A stretch of 64,000 nucleotides of DNA from Bacteroidales bacterium (GCA_017620335.1 JAFZQO010000030.1:1-64000); one strand, 5' to 3'; positions 7,856 to 16,934 are shown, counted from the stretch's first letter. The notes: generated from the letters alone by a model not told the origin. A program made the numbers and translations.

Positions 7856-8920
7856 ATGTCAATGACAGTTACCATAATAGGACTTGGAGTGATGGGCTCG
7901 GCCCTGGTGTTCCCCCTCTCCATGAACGGCGTGAACATCAGGATCGTCGGCACCCCCTTCGACAGGGAGGTCATCGATGAGTGCATCCGCACCGGCTCCA
8001 ATCCGAAGATATCCCGTCCCTTCCCGGCCGGCATCACCTTCCACCACTTCGAGGACTGGAAGGAAGTGGTGCCCGGCTCCGACTACGTCATAGGCGGCAT
8101 CTCGTCTTACGGTGCCGAATGGTTCCTTGAGAACGTACTCGCATACCTTCCGGAGGAGATCCCGGTTTTCACCGTGGTCAAGGGCCTCCGCGTAGGTGAG
8201 GACGGAATGCTCTCCACCTGGCCCCAGTATTGGGAGAAACAGCTGGCGACCAAGGGTTTACACCGCAAGGTCTATATGCTGGGCGGCCCCGGCATAGCCC
8301 AGGACATCATTAACGGCGAGCATACCGTCACCACCATCAGCGGCGAGGACCCCGACGTCCTATGCATGATGAAGGAAAGCTTGGAAACCGACAGCCTTCA
8401 CGTCTCCCGCACCCACGACGTCACCGGCCTCGAGTACGCGGTGGCCATCAAGAACGCCTATGCGCTCGGCCCCGCCATCGCCATAGGCCTGGGGCAGCGC
8501 CCGGGAGCGGCGCGGCCGACGGGCGTGAACGCCCAGGCCGCGGTCTTCTTCCAGGCCGCCCGCGAGATGCGCCGCATCCTCCGCACCGTCGGCGCGGAGT
8601 CCGACTGCATCTCCATGGGCCTTGCAGACCTTTTCGTCACCGTCGAGGGCGGACGCACACGCTCCTTCGGCATCCTGCTCGGCGAGGGTTACAGCCTCGA
8701 GGAAGCCAGGGAACGCCTCAAGGGCATTACCCTGGAGTCCATCAGCGCCGTCAAGAGCCTTTACGAAGGCATCTCCATCCTCGCACAGAGGGGTTTCATG
8801 ACCGCCTACGGAAAGGTGGACATGGCGGAGTTCCCCCTTATCGAGCACCTTTACGGAGTGCTTTTCCACGGCAAGGACGCGGAGTTCCCCTGGGAAAGGT
8901 TCTCCTTCGACCTCAGCTAA
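7856..8920 (+). CDS. NAD(P)-dependent glycerol-3-phosphate dehydrogenase family protein
   Basis: A 354-residue protein beginning with the dinucleotide-binding turn VTIIGLGVMGSALVFPL. Other GPDH landmarks are FTVVKGL, MLGGPGIAQDIINGEHT, the catalytic-lysine region VAIKNAYALGPAIAIGLG, and SMGLADLFVTVEGGRTRSFG. The family interconverts dihydroxyacetone phosphate and sn-glycerol 3-phosphate for phospholipid synthesis. Several motifs are divergent from E. coli GpsA (GLGVMGSA for GxGxxG-A, KNAYA for KNVIA), so it may be a GpsA paralogue with another substrate. ATG at 7856 and at 7862 are both possible. It has its own promoter and sits head-to-head with rnpB. Confidence 0.8.
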   Translation: MSMTVTIIGLGVMGSALVFPLSMNGVNIRIVGTPFDREVIDECIRTGSNPKISRPFPAGITFHHFEDWKEVVPGSDYVIGGISSYGAEWFLENVLAYLPEEIPVFTVVKGLRVGEDGMLSTWPQYWEKQLATKGLHRKVYMLGGPGIAQDIINGEHTVTTISGEDPDVLCMMKESLETDSLHVSRTHDVTGLEYAVAIKNAYALGPAIAIGLGQRPGAARPTGVNAQAAVFFQAAREMRRILRTVGAESDCISMGLADLFVTVEGGRTRSFGILLGEGYSLEEARERLKGITLESISAVKSLYEGISILAQRGFMTAYGKVDMAEFPLIEHLYGVLFHGKDAEFPWERFSFDLS

Positions 8921-8932
8921 ACACCATATCCC

Positions 8933-10489
8933 ATGATAAAGCCGCTCCCTGCGCTCCTGCCGGTCCTGTTGGCACTGGCCGTCGCTTGCTCCCCCTCACG
9001 CAATGAAACACATGTCGGGACTGTCCGGGTAGACCCTTCCGACACGGAAGAGGCCATCATTGAAAAAGCGGCCAACCTTGTTCCGACGCCGAGGCAGCTG
9101 GAAGCGATGGAGAACGGCTTCATAGGATTCCTTCATTTCGGTCCCAATACCTTCACGCAGCGCGAATGGGGCACGGGATTCGAGGATCCAGCCGTCTTCG
9201 ACCTCAAGGAACTCCACACCGACGAGTGGTGCAGGGAGATGAAGGAAGCCGGCATGAAGATGGTCATCCTCACCGTCAAGCACCATGACGGATTCTGTCT
9301 CTGGCAGACCCGGTACACCACCCACGGCATCATGTCCACCGGCTACAAGGACGGCAAGGGCGATGTGCTGCGCGAACTCTCGGAGTCCTGCCGGGAATAC
9401 GGCCTCAAACTGGGCATCTACCTCTCCCCCGCCGACCTGTACCAGATAGAGTCGCCGGACGGCCTGTACGGTAATCTCAGTCCCAAGACCATGCGCACCA
9501 TCCCCCGCGAGGTGGAGGGGCGTCCCTTCGCGAACAAGACCACCTTCCGCTTCGAGCTGGACGACTATAACGAGTACTATCTGAACCAGCTCTTCGAGCT
9601 CCTCACCGAATACGGTCCCATCTCCGAAGTCTGGCTGGACGGCGCACATCCCAAGCGCAAGGGCGGGCAGACCTATGATTACACCGCATGGAGGGAGGTC
9701 ATACGCACCCTGGCTCCCGACGCGACCGTTTTCGGCCGGGAGGATGTCCGCTGGTGCGGCAATGAAGCAGGAGAGACACGCGACGCGGAGTTCAACGTCG
9801 TCACCTTCGACGAGGACCCGGCTGTCATGACCGCGTTCGAGGACATGCTCGGAGAACTGGGCACGCGTGAAGTCTATACCTCACATGCCAAGCCCTTCTA
9901 CCTGCATTACCTGCCCGCGGAGACCGACGTCTCGATCCGTGCGGGATGGTTCTTCAGCGACGACGAGAACCAGGGGGTGCGCAGCGCCGACAATGTCTTC
10001 GACATTTACGAACGTTCCGTCGGAGGCAACTCCATCCTCCTCCTGAACGTTCCGCCGAACCGTGAGGGACGCTTCTCGGAGCGGGATGCCTCCGTCCTCC
10101 GCGAGGTCGGGAGGCGCATACGCGAGACTTACGGAGAGGGCTGCGGCCTGCTGGCCGGCGCCAAGGGGCCGAAGCGAGCCCTGGACGGGTGCCAGGATAC
10201 ATGGGCCAAGGCCGACGGCATGGTCGTCAGGCTCCGCGAACCGGTCACCCTCAACCGCATTATCCTGCGCGAGCCCGTCGGCTCCGTCGGTGAGAGGATA
10301 GAATCCTTCGCCGTCGACGCCCGCATCGACGGGCGGTGGACCGAGGTCGCGTCCGGCACCAACGTCGGTTTCCGGCGCATCGTGCGCCTCCCCGACGTCA
10401 CCACGGACACCCTCCGCATCCGCATCCTCTCATCACGTGCAGAGCCCCTGCTCAGCGGCATCGAAGCCTATAGATACCAGGAAAAGTAG
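8933..10489 (+). CDS. Alpha-L-fucosidase, GH29, lipoprotein
   Basis: A 518-residue exported enzyme. The signal peptide ends in a lipobox (LAVACSPS), placing it on a membrane facing the periplasm or surface. GH29 landmarks are GFLHFGPNTFTQREWG, MKMVILTVKHHDGFCLW, LKLGIYLSPAD and EVWLDGAHP, in which the Asp is expected to be the nucleophile; RAGWFFSDDEN and SILLLNVPPNREG follow. The C-terminal 120 residues look like a beta-sandwich of the discoidin/F5-F8 kind often found in this family. It removes fucose from glycans such as mucin or plant polysaccharide. No SusC/D genes are nearby, so it is not part of a visible utilisation locus. It follows the GpsA-like gene by 12 bases. Confidence 0.9.
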   Translation: MIKPLPALLPVLLALAVACSPSRNETHVGTVRVDPSDTEEAIIEKAANLVPTPRQLEAMENGFIGFLHFGPNTFTQREWGTGFEDPAVFDLKELHTDEWCREMKEAGMKMVILTVKHHDGFCLWQTRYTTHGIMSTGYKDGKGDVLRELSESCREYGLKLGIYLSPADLYQIESPDGLYGNLSPKTMRTIPREVEGRPFANKTTFRFELDDYNEYYLNQLFELLTEYGPISEVWLDGAHPKRKGGQTYDYTAWREVIRTLAPDATVFGREDVRWCGNEAGETRDAEFNVVTFDEDPAVMTAFEDMLGELGTREVYTSHAKPFYLHYLPAETDVSIRAGWFFSDDENQGVRSADNVFDIYERSVGGNSILLLNVPPNREGRFSERDASVLREVGRRIRETYGEGCGLLAGAKGPKRALDGCQDTWAKADGMVVRLREPVTLNRIILREPVGSVGERIESFAVDARIDGRWTEVASGTNVGFRRIVRLPDVTTDTLRIRILSSRAEPLLSGIEAYRYQEK

Positions 10490-10511
10490 CCTCACTTTTT
10501 CCCATAACCGA

Positions 10512-10542
10512 TTGACAACATTGGTTTTTTTTCATACATTTG
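10512..10542 (+). promoter_or_regulatory. Promoter of the glycine-lipid acyltransferase pair
   Basis: TTG (10512-10514), 20 bases, then TACATTTG (10535-10542) fit the Bacteroidetes consensus. The GTG start of the next gene is 19 bases further on, leaving a very short leader. Confidence 0.75.
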
Positions 10543-10561
10543 TGTACTAAAACCTATTGTT

Positions 10562-11374
10562 GTGATTGATCCATCCTTGCGTTTCGACCTTGAGAAAATC
10601 GTCGACAGCCGCGCCGGAAAAGGCCGCGTACCGCGTTTTCTCATCAACTGGGGGAAGAAATTCATCCACCAGGACCTCATCAACAGTTATCTGGAGCAGG
10701 GTTACGAAGGCGTCGAGTTCTGCGTGAACTGCATGAAGGCGCTCGACGTCACCATCAACGTCGAGGGCATGGAGAACCTCGACGGATTCGGTGACGACGT
10801 ACGCTTCACGTTCGCATCCAACCACCCCCTGGGAGGCATCGACGGCATCGCCCTCGGCAGCGTCTTCGGCACGCGTTTCGACGGAAAGATCAAATACCTC
10901 GTCAACGACCTGCTGATGAATGTCAAGGGCATAGCGCCCATGTGCGTCCCCATCAACAAGCTCGGCGGCCAGGCCCGCGAGCTGCCCCGCCTCATCGACG
11001 AGGCCTTCAACTCCGAGAACCACATGATAATCTTCCCCGCGGGCATCTGCTCCCGCAAGGTCGACGGGAAGATCCAGGACCTCCCCTGGGGCAAGACCTT
11101 CATCACCAAGAGCGTCGCCACGGGACGCTACGTCGTCCCCGTGCACTTCGTAGGCCAGAACTCCCCTCGCTTCTACCGCATCGACAAGCTCTGCAAGCTG
11201 TTGAAAATCAAGTTCAGCCTCCCCATGCTGTTCCTTCCGGACGAGATGGTCCGCGGCATGCACGGGACATACACCGTAAAGATAGGAAAGCCGCTGCCGC
11301 CGGAGCACTTCGACTCCTCCAAGACTCCCAAGGAGTGGGCGGAATGGTGCAGGCAACTCGTTTATACCATATAG
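10562..11374 (+). CDS. glsO: GlsO-like O-acyltransferase (PlsC/LPLAT family)
   Basis: A 270-residue 1-acylglycerol-phosphate-acyltransferase-like protein. The HxxxxD-type motif appears as SNHPLGGIDG, with one extra residue between His and Asp, followed by IIFPAGICSRK, the usual second acyltransferase block. In Bacteroides, GlsO adds the second acyl chain to N-acyl-glycine to make glycine lipids; assignment here rests on the sequence and on the GlsB-like gene 10 bases downstream. The start is GTG at 10562, set by the promoter; no in-frame ATG lies nearby. It acts at the inner membrane. Confidence 0.82.
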   Translation: MIDPSLRFDLEKIVDSRAGKGRVPRFLINWGKKFIHQDLINSYLEQGYEGVEFCVNCMKALDVTINVEGMENLDGFGDDVRFTFASNHPLGGIDGIALGSVFGTRFDGKIKYLVNDLLMNVKGIAPMCVPINKLGGQARELPRLIDEAFNSENHMIIFPAGICSRKVDGKIQDLPWGKTFITKSVATGRYVVPVHFVGQNSPRFYRIDKLCKLLKIKFSLPMLFLPDEMVRGMHGTYTVKIGKPLPPEHFDSSKTPKEWAEWCRQLVYTI

Positions 11375-11384
11375 CCTAAGGATT

Positions 11385-12443
11385 ATGGAAAAGATCATCG
11401 ACCCGGTGGACATCAATCTCGTCAAGGCCGAACTGACTCCGGACAAGAAACTCAGGGACACCAACAAAGGCGGCAACGAGATCTACATCGTTGATTACAA
11501 GGACTCCCCCAACACCATGCGGGAGATCGGCCGCCTGCGCGAGATAACCTTCCGCGACGCGGGAGGAGGCACGGGCAAGGCCCTCGACATCGACGAGTTC
11601 GACACCATGGAGAAACCGTGCAAGCAGCTGATCGTATGGGATCCCGACGCCGAAGCCATCCTCGGCGGCTACCGCTTCATCCTGGGTCCGGACATCCAGC
11701 TGATGGAGAACGGGCAACCCCGCCTGGCGACGTCCCACCTCTTCAAATTCTCGGACAAGTTCATCAACGACTATCTCCCGCACGTCATCGAACTGGGACG
11801 CTCGTTCGTCACGCCCGAGTACCAGAGCTCGAAAGCCGGCGCGAAGGCCCTCTTCGCCCTGGACAACCTCTGGGACGGCCTTACGATCCTGATGGTCCTG
11901 CATCCTCAGATGACATATTTCTTCGGAAAGGTGACGATGTATCCGGCCTTCAACCGCTGCGGCCGCGACCTCATCCTGCATTTCTTCGCCAAGCATTTCC
12001 CTGACAATGAGGCGCTTGCAATCCCTTACAACCCCCTGAAGATCGACCATGACCCCCGCATGATGGACCTCATCCTTAAGGCGGACGACTTCAAGACGGA
12101 CTACAAGCTGCTGAAAGAAGCCATCCATTCGCTGGGCACCTCCATACCCCCGCTCGTGAACGCGTACATGAACACGTCACCGGAGATAAAGTTCTTCGGG
12201 ACGGCCATAAACGACGAGTTCGGAGACGTGGAGGAGACGGGCATCCTGGTCGACTTCGACGAGATGTACCTCGAGAAGAAGGCCCGCCACGTCGAATCCT
12301 ACATCAAGCAGAAGGTCGGATGGATCAAGCAGCGCTTCCCCCATTTCGGGGACAAGCACGCAGAAAAAATCGCCTCCCGCTGGGAAGTCAAGCGGAAGGA
12401 GATCCAGGAGAAGGTCAAGGATAAGATCAATCGGAAGAAATAG
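11385..12443 (+). CDS. glsB: GlsB-like N-acyltransferase (GNAT/hemolysin-like)
   Basis: A 352-residue acyltransferase of the OlsB/GlsB type. Landmarks are IGRLREITFRDAGGGTGKALDIDEFD, KQLIVWDPDAEAILGGYRF and HVIELGRSFVTPEYQ, where the arginine-rich acyl-CoA/ACP site would sit. The C-terminal 60 residues are charged and helical. It is expected to acylate the amino group of glycine as the first step in glycine-lipid synthesis, paired with the GlsO-like gene upstream. The order O then B is, from memory, the reverse of that in Bacteroides thetaiotaomicron. The 3' end overlaps the convergent lipoprotein gene by 17 bases. Confidence 0.82.
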   Translation: MEKIIDPVDINLVKAELTPDKKLRDTNKGGNEIYIVDYKDSPNTMREIGRLREITFRDAGGGTGKALDIDEFDTMEKPCKQLIVWDPDAEAILGGYRFILGPDIQLMENGQPRLATSHLFKFSDKFINDYLPHVIELGRSFVTPEYQSSKAGAKALFALDNLWDGLTILMVLHPQMTYFFGKVTMYPAFNRCGRDLILHFFAKHFPDNEALAIPYNPLKIDHDPRMMDLILKADDFKTDYKLLKEAIHSLGTSIPPLVNAYMNTSPEIKFFGTAINDEFGDVEETGILVDFDEMYLEKKARHVESYIKQKVGWIKQRFPHFGDKHAEKIASRWEVKRKEIQEKVKDKINRKK

Positions 12444-13290
12444 CCCCCTGCTTTTCTAGTATCCTCTTGCGGAGTCCCCTGTTCAAGGATAGGGGAAGGA
12501 CGGAGTCTGACGAATCCAGCCACTCCATCGCCAGGTCGTACTGCCCGAGCATGTAGCATCCCAGGGCGATGTTATAGCGCGCGCATGAAGAGGCCGTAGG
12601 GTTCTTATGCTTCGCAAGGTCCATCCACAGCGAGATGGCCTCGTCCCATTTCATGTCGTCTGCCTTCAGGACGGCGTCTATCCACTTGCGGCCCATCCCG
12701 TCGAAGTAAAGCACTGTGTACGACTCGTGCTTCCACTGGCTGCGAAGCGGCTTTAGCAGAGCGGTACCCACGTTCATTGCACGGCTGGCGTCTTCCAGCC
12801 CGGTGATGGCCGCAGTGCTCTGAAGCGTCGTGATGCCGTCGTTCTCCCCCGCCATAGAGTCATAGACATAGAGCCTGCTGGCGGCGGTGTACGGGCGTCC
12901 GCCTGGGTTCTCCGCCACCTCGGGAGTGTCAAGGATCATGACGACGTCGCTGTCGAGCAGCATCACATAATCGGATACGGTATCCCTGGAGGAATAGTCC
13001 CCGGATTCGTCCTTTACCAGATTATAGACCTTGACGGCTTCGGCGCCGTCGAAATAATCAGCCTCGAGGCCATACGCGAGTGCGTCGGCAACACGGTTGT
13101 TGAAGAGCGAGTCGCGTCCGTCAGGAGACTCGAGATAGATGACGGACAGGCTCTTGCCGCTCAGGTCGAGACCCGATTCGGACGGTTTGCGCGACTCAAG
13201 GTCGAGCACATAGGCGGACGGAGAGCACGACGCCAGCGTCATGCCCAGCGCCAGCGCCAGCAAAGACAAGGTTTTTTCCATATGCATCAT
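12427..13290 (-). CDS. DUF6340-like lipoprotein
   Basis: A 287-residue protein with a signal peptide and lipobox (MTLASCSPS). The mature part contains LSVIYLESPDGRDSLFNNRVADALAYGLE and a two-helix, tetratricopeptide-like C-terminal stretch (KWDEAISLWMDLA, ARYNIALGCYMLGQYDLAMEWL). It resembles the Bacteroidetes DUF6340 family; no function is known. The ATG at 13290 overlaps the rimO stop as ATGA, which supports this start over the ATGs at 13287 and 13281. It is the last gene of the nusB-to-rimO operon. Confidence 0.72.
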   Translation of the reverse strand: MMHMEKTLSLLALALGMTLASCSPSAYVLDLESRKPSESGLDLSGKSLSVIYLESPDGRDSLFNNRVADALAYGLEADYFDGAEAVKVYNLVKDESGDYSSRDTVSDYVMLLDSDVVMILDTPEVAENPGGRPYTAASRLYVYDSMAGENDGITTLQSTAAITGLEDASRAMNVGTALLKPLRSQWKHESYTVLYFDGMGRKWIDAVLKADDMKWDEAISLWMDLAKHKNPTASSCARYNIALGCYMLGQYDLAMEWLDSSDSVLPLSLNRGLRKRILEKQGAISSD

Positions 13291-14582
13291 TCTACCATTT
13301 CTGCTATAAGGTCATACTCGTCGGCTCCGATGATACGCACGTCCACGAAACTGCCGACAGGCGACCCGTCGGGATACCTTACAAGAATCTCGCCATCGAC
13401 GTCGGGACTCTCGTAACGGCTCCTGCAGACGAGTATGCCGTCCACCCAGTCGTCGACGAGCACGCGCTCCACGGTGCCGACGCGCGAGCGGTTGAAATCC
13501 AGGGAAATCTCCTTCTGGAGGGACATGAGGGCGTCCAGGCGGGCGTCCTTTACCTCCTTGGGCACGTCGTCCACAAAATGCTCCGCCCCGAATGTCCCCT
13601 CCTCCTCTGAGTAGGTGAAGGCGCCGAGGCGCTCGAAACGCGCCTCCCTGACGAAGTCCAGCAGCTCGTCGAAATCCTCCTGCGTCTCGCCCGGATGTCC
13701 CACTATCATCGTGGTGCGGAGCACTACGCCGGGGACCTTCTCCCGCATCCTGCGGATGAGGGCCCTGGTCCAAGCGCCGTCCACATGGCGGTGCATCATG
13801 TCCAGCATCCTGTCGGAGACGTGCTGGAGGGGTATGTCGAGGTAGGGACAGACCTTGGGGTTGGTCGCCATCTCCTCGAGGACGTCCTCGGGAAAATCCG
13901 CGGGATAGGAATAATGGATGCGCAGCCATTCTATCCCTTCGACTTCGGAAAGGCGGCGGAGGAGCTCCGCCAGGGCGCGCCTGTGATAGAGATCGAGCCC
14001 GTAATAGGTGGTGTCCTGGGCGATGATGACAAGCTCGTGTACGCCCTGCGAGGCGAGGAAACGCGCCTCCTCCACGAGTTCCTCCATGGGGACGGAACGG
14101 TGGGCGCCGCGTATGAACGGGATGGCGCAGTACGAGCACCGCCGGTCGCAGCCTTCGGAAATCTTCAGGCAGGCGTAGCCGGGGGCGCGGCCGGTGAGGA
14201 GCCTTTCGTGCCGGCGGGCCGGCACAGGCTCCACGCCCAGCGCCCGCACGACGGGGTCGAGGTCGCGGGCGCCGAACCAGGCGTCCACCTCGGGTATCAG
14301 TTCAGGGAGCTCGGAGACGTACCTCTGGGAAAGGCAGCCGAAGACCATCAGCCTGTCAGCCAGGCCGTCTTTCTTGCGTCCGGCGGCCTCCAGGATGGCC
14401 TGGATGGACTCTTCCTTGGCATCCCCGATGAATCCGCAGGTATTGACAAGCAGCACGTCGACCTTCTCCTCCGCGCCTTCGGGCACAATCTCATAGGCAT
14501 GCCCGACCTGCGAGAGGAGGTGCTCGGTGTCCACGGTGTTCTTGGAGCAGCCGAGCGTGACGACCTGCAGCCTTTTAGTCAT
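13287..14582 (-). CDS. rimO: Ribosomal protein S12 methylthiotransferase RimO
   Basis: A 431-residue radical-SAM enzyme. The N-terminal UPF0004 domain has VTLGCSKNTVDTEHL and NTCGFIGDAKEES; the radical-SAM CxxxCxxC motif is CDRRCSYC; IGHPGETQEDF-like VGHPGETQEDFDELL and a C-terminal TRAM domain (RVLVDDWVDGILVCRSRYESP) follow. It beta-methylthiolates an aspartate of ribosomal protein S12. SKNTVD and the S12-type TRAM separate it from MiaB. The start overlaps the end of the coaE-DUF5606 frame by 8 bases. Confidence 0.95.
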   Translation of the reverse strand: MTKRLQVVTLGCSKNTVDTEHLLSQVGHAYEIVPEGAEEKVDVLLVNTCGFIGDAKEESIQAILEAAGRKKDGLADRLMVFGCLSQRYVSELPELIPEVDAWFGARDLDPVVRALGVEPVPARRHERLLTGRAPGYACLKISEGCDRRCSYCAIPFIRGAHRSVPMEELVEEARFLASQGVHELVIIAQDTTYYGLDLYHRRALAELLRRLSEVEGIEWLRIHYSYPADFPEDVLEEMATNPKVCPYLDIPLQHVSDRMLDMMHRHVDGAWTRALIRRMREKVPGVVLRTTMIVGHPGETQEDFDELLDFVREARFERLGAFTYSEEEGTFGAEHFVDDVPKEVKDARLDALMSLQKEISLDFNRSRVGTVERVLVDDWVDGILVCRSRYESPDVDGEILVRYPDGSPVGSFVDVRIIGADEYDLIAEMVE

Positions 14583-15621
14583 TGGCGGGATCCTCGGAAG
14601 GGGTCTCGGCGGACTCTTCTTCCTCCTCCTCGACGAAATCGAGGGAGGCGAAGGCCTTCAGTTCGTTGTACCACTCGACGACCTTCTTCATGTGGGACAC
14701 GTAGAAGCGGTCCTCGTCATAATCGGGGACGGCCTCGGCGAAAAGGGCCTTGAGCTGGTCTGGTGACGACTTGGCGCCGGGCGCATCAGCCTCTCCGAGG
14801 GTCTTGTGAAGGGCCTCGAAGACGTCCTTGAGCTTGAGTTCGCCCTCAGAGGTGAAGATGGCGATGTCGGCGAGGGTGGTGATGCGGCTGCGCACGTCGA
14901 AGACGGTGCGTTTCTTGTCGGCGAGGGACTCGGCGATGGCGCCGTTGCGCGCCTGGGCTATATAAAGGTACAGGCCGTGGTGGCCGGATACGGAAAGGAT
15001 TTTCGAAAGGTCTGTTTTCATTTCTTTAATGTTTTGTTCCTGCAAATATACTATTTTTTCCAAGGTTTCGTCCGTGCGTGCGAGAAGTTCTTCCTCCGTG
15101 CCGTCGTTGACGATGACCGCGTCGGGGGCGATATCGTCGAAGCGCTGGGCGCGGATGCGTTCCAGGACCGCCTCCGGGCTCGCGCCGTCACGCCTGCAGG
15201 CCCGCTCCAGCCTCACAGATTCCGGGGCCTCCACCAGCACGACGGCGTCGAAGACGCCCTTGAAGAGGGGCAGGCGGGCGGCGATGGCGGACTCCATGAA
15301 CACCGCACCGGCGTCCTGTGCGTCCCTCCAGCGGAGGAAATCCTCCAGGACCGCAGGATGGATGATGGATTCCAGCGTCCGAAGGGCGGCGGGGTCGGAG
15401 AAGACCGCGGCGGCCAGCGCCCTGCGGTCGAGCCGGCCGTCCGCGTCAAGCAGTCCCCCGCCCAGCGCCGCGTCGACGCGCGCCGGCAGGCCGGGGACCT
15501 CGTCGTAGAGGCGCTTGGCTCTGTCGTCGGAGTCATAAACGGGAAAGCCTCTGGAGGCCAGGTGGCGGCACACGGCCGACTTGCCGCTCCCTATGCCGCC
15601 GGTGACCAGGATGGTTTTCAT
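14575..15621 (-). CDS. coaE: Dephospho-CoA kinase CoaE fused in frame to DUF5606 protein
   Basis: One open frame of 348 residues. Residues 1-200 are CoaE: P-loop VTGGIGSGKSAVC, YDSDDRAKRLYDE, IIHPAVLEDFLRW, and VIVNDGTEEEL near the C-terminal end; it phosphorylates dephospho-CoA to CoA. Residues 201-348 are a whole DUF5606 protein starting MKTDLSKILSVSGHHGLY, with an acidic tail. No stop separates the two. The bases coding for the junction (15043-15050) read TATATTTG on the minus strand, a promoter -7 element, and the DUF5606 ATG is at 15021. So DUF5606 may be made both as a fusion and alone. CoaE overlaps ybbR as ATGA. Confidence 0.85.
   Translation of the reverse strand: MKTILVTGGIGSGKSAVCRHLASRGFPVYDSDDRAKRLYDEVPGLPARVDAALGGGLLDADGRLDRRALAAAVFSDPAALRTLESIIHPAVLEDFLRWRDAQDAGAVFMESAIAARLPLFKGVFDAVVLVEAPESVRLERACRRDGASPEAVLERIRAQRFDDIAPDAVIVNDGTEEELLARTDETLEKIVYLQEQNIKEMKTDLSKILSVSGHHGLYLYIAQARNGAIAESLADKKRTVFDVRSRITTLADIAIFTSEGELKLKDVFEALHKTLGEADAPGAKSSPDQLKALFAEAVPDYDEDRFYVSHMKKVVEWYNELKAFASLDFVEEEEEESAETPSEDPAND
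15043..15050 (-). promoter_or_regulatory. Internal promoter -7 element ahead of the DUF5606 part
   Basis: The minus strand reads TATATTTG 21 bases before the internal ATG at 15021. It matches TAnnTTTG and lies inside the coding frame, translated as part of VYLQEQ. No good -33 box at 19-20 bases. Confidence 0.5.
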
Positions 15622-16601
15622 CTCGTGAGGTTTTCGACGCACTCCAGCACTTGCGGATCCACGGTATAGTCGATTACGCTCGAAGGAAGCCCGCTGTCAC
15701 GGGGCACGCAGCGCCCGTTGATGGAGCTGGCGAAATCGTTATAGTCCACGTAGAAGGAGATGTTTTCGGTAGGGTCCGAGGCCAGGGGGAAGACGCAGCG
15801 GAACACGACGTCCGCGACCGAAGGGAACACCGTAAGGTCACGTCCGGCCGGGACGTTGCGGGTACCCACCTTCACCTCGCGGCGTATCTCCACGTAGCGG
15901 GTGACATCGAGGGCGTAGCTGACCTCGGTGTCCGACAGGCGTACGCCGCCCCTGGGCACCTCGATCCGCGCCATGCCGTGCGCCCCAGAGGAAAGGTTCT
16001 GCAGGGTGATGGTCTCCGTGACCACGCGGTCTATGTTCTGGAGATGGAGGGGCTCGCCGTACACGATGACGGAGTCGGGCACTATCTTCATGGGGGCCGG
16101 AGACATGTATTGGGGCTTGAAACTCACCACGCTGACGGCCTGGACTGGCACGGTCTTGTGGTTCTCCTCGGGGAAACGGAACTGCACGCTCGAGGACACG
16201 AAGGACTCAAGCTGGAAATTGTCCCCGAATATCTCGCTGAAATAGCCGGAAAGCTCGTTGCTGGTGATGTAGTAGATGTCCTCCGTGTCGTGGTGGAGGT
16301 CGTCGGGCGAGAAATACACGCGCAGCTGCCCCCTCCGGGACATGCGGTTCTTGCGGAGCAGCCTGTAACCCGTGGTCCTGACGCGGGCCACTACGGGGCT
16401 GGTGTTGGATGACTCGGCCTGATGCCCCTCGATGTTGCTGGTCGCAATGACGGGCACGCTGACCACCGAGGAATACTGGAGGGAAAGGTTGTGGGATATC
16501 CATATACTGAACGCCAACAGGAGAGACAGCAGAAAAACCGCCAAGTCCCTCCCGTTGATGCCAAGCTTCAGGACAAGCCTGTGCAAAGCTTCCCCAGACA
16601 T
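15618..16601 (-). CDS. YbbR-like domain protein
   Basis: A 327-residue protein with one N-terminal membrane segment (residues about 18-36, RDLAVFLLSLLLAFSIWISH) and an outside part made of YbbR-type beta modules (IPDSVIVYGEP-like KIVPDSVIVYGEPLHLQNI). In other bacteria YbbR (CdaR) regulates the diadenylate cyclase; no cyclase gene is beside it here. The position between yajC and coaE is, from memory, usual for Bacteroidetes. Its stop overlaps the coaE start (ATGA). Confidence 0.85.
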   Translation of the reverse strand: MSGEALHRLVLKLGINGRDLAVFLLSLLLAFSIWISHNLSLQYSSVVSVPVIATSNIEGHQAESSNTSPVVARVRTTGYRLLRKNRMSRRGQLRVYFSPDDLHHDTEDIYYITSNELSGYFSEIFGDNFQLESFVSSSVQFRFPEENHKTVPVQAVSVVSFKPQYMSPAPMKIVPDSVIVYGEPLHLQNIDRVVTETITLQNLSSGAHGMARIEVPRGGVRLSDTEVSYALDVTRYVEIRREVKVGTRNVPAGRDLTVFPSVADVVFRCVFPLASDPTENISFYVDYNDFASSINGRCVPRDSGLPSSVIDYTVDPQVLECVENLTR

Positions 16602-16616
16602 GGATAATATCCCGTA

Positions 16617-16934
16617 CTACTGGGCGTTGGGATCCTTCATTATGGCGCTCTTGTCCATTCTGAGCTTGACGTCGCCGTCAACCTTGATGAGGACGGTCCT
16701 GTCGGTGATCTCGTCCACGGTGCCGTAGATGCCTCCGGTGGTGACTACCTTGTCGCCCTTCTTGAGGCTTGAACGGAAAGCGTCGAGCTCCTTCTGCTGC
16801 TTGCGCTGGGGACGGATCATGAAGAAGTACATAACGCCGAAGAGAAGGAGGATCATGACCCAGAAGCCCGCTCCCGCGCCCTGGCCTGCGGCCTGGCCAG
16901 CGGCCTGGGCCTGGAGGATGAAAAGAGTATTCAT
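16617..16934 (-). CDS. yajC: Preprotein translocase subunit YajC
   Basis: A 105-residue protein with one membrane segment (WVMILLLFGVMYFFMIRPQRKQQ, residues about 25-42) and a soluble C-terminal domain carrying GDKVVTTGGIYGTVDEI. YajC associates with SecDF at the inner membrane. An Ala/Gly/Gln-rich stretch precedes the anchor. It has its own promoter and starts 55 bases after the nusB stop. Confidence 0.95.
   Translation of the reverse strand: MNTLFILQAQAAGQAAGQGAGAGFWVMILLLFGVMYFFMIRPQRKQQKELDAFRSSLKKGDKVVTTGGIYGTVDEITDRTVLIKVDGDVKLRMDKSAIMKDPNAQ

Noticed and set aside
12427-12443. Frameshift or truncation at the glsB / lipoprotein junction
   Set aside because: The 17-base tail-to-tail overlap keeps both proteins at full length; such overlaps also occur at 32538-32541 and 35569-35606.
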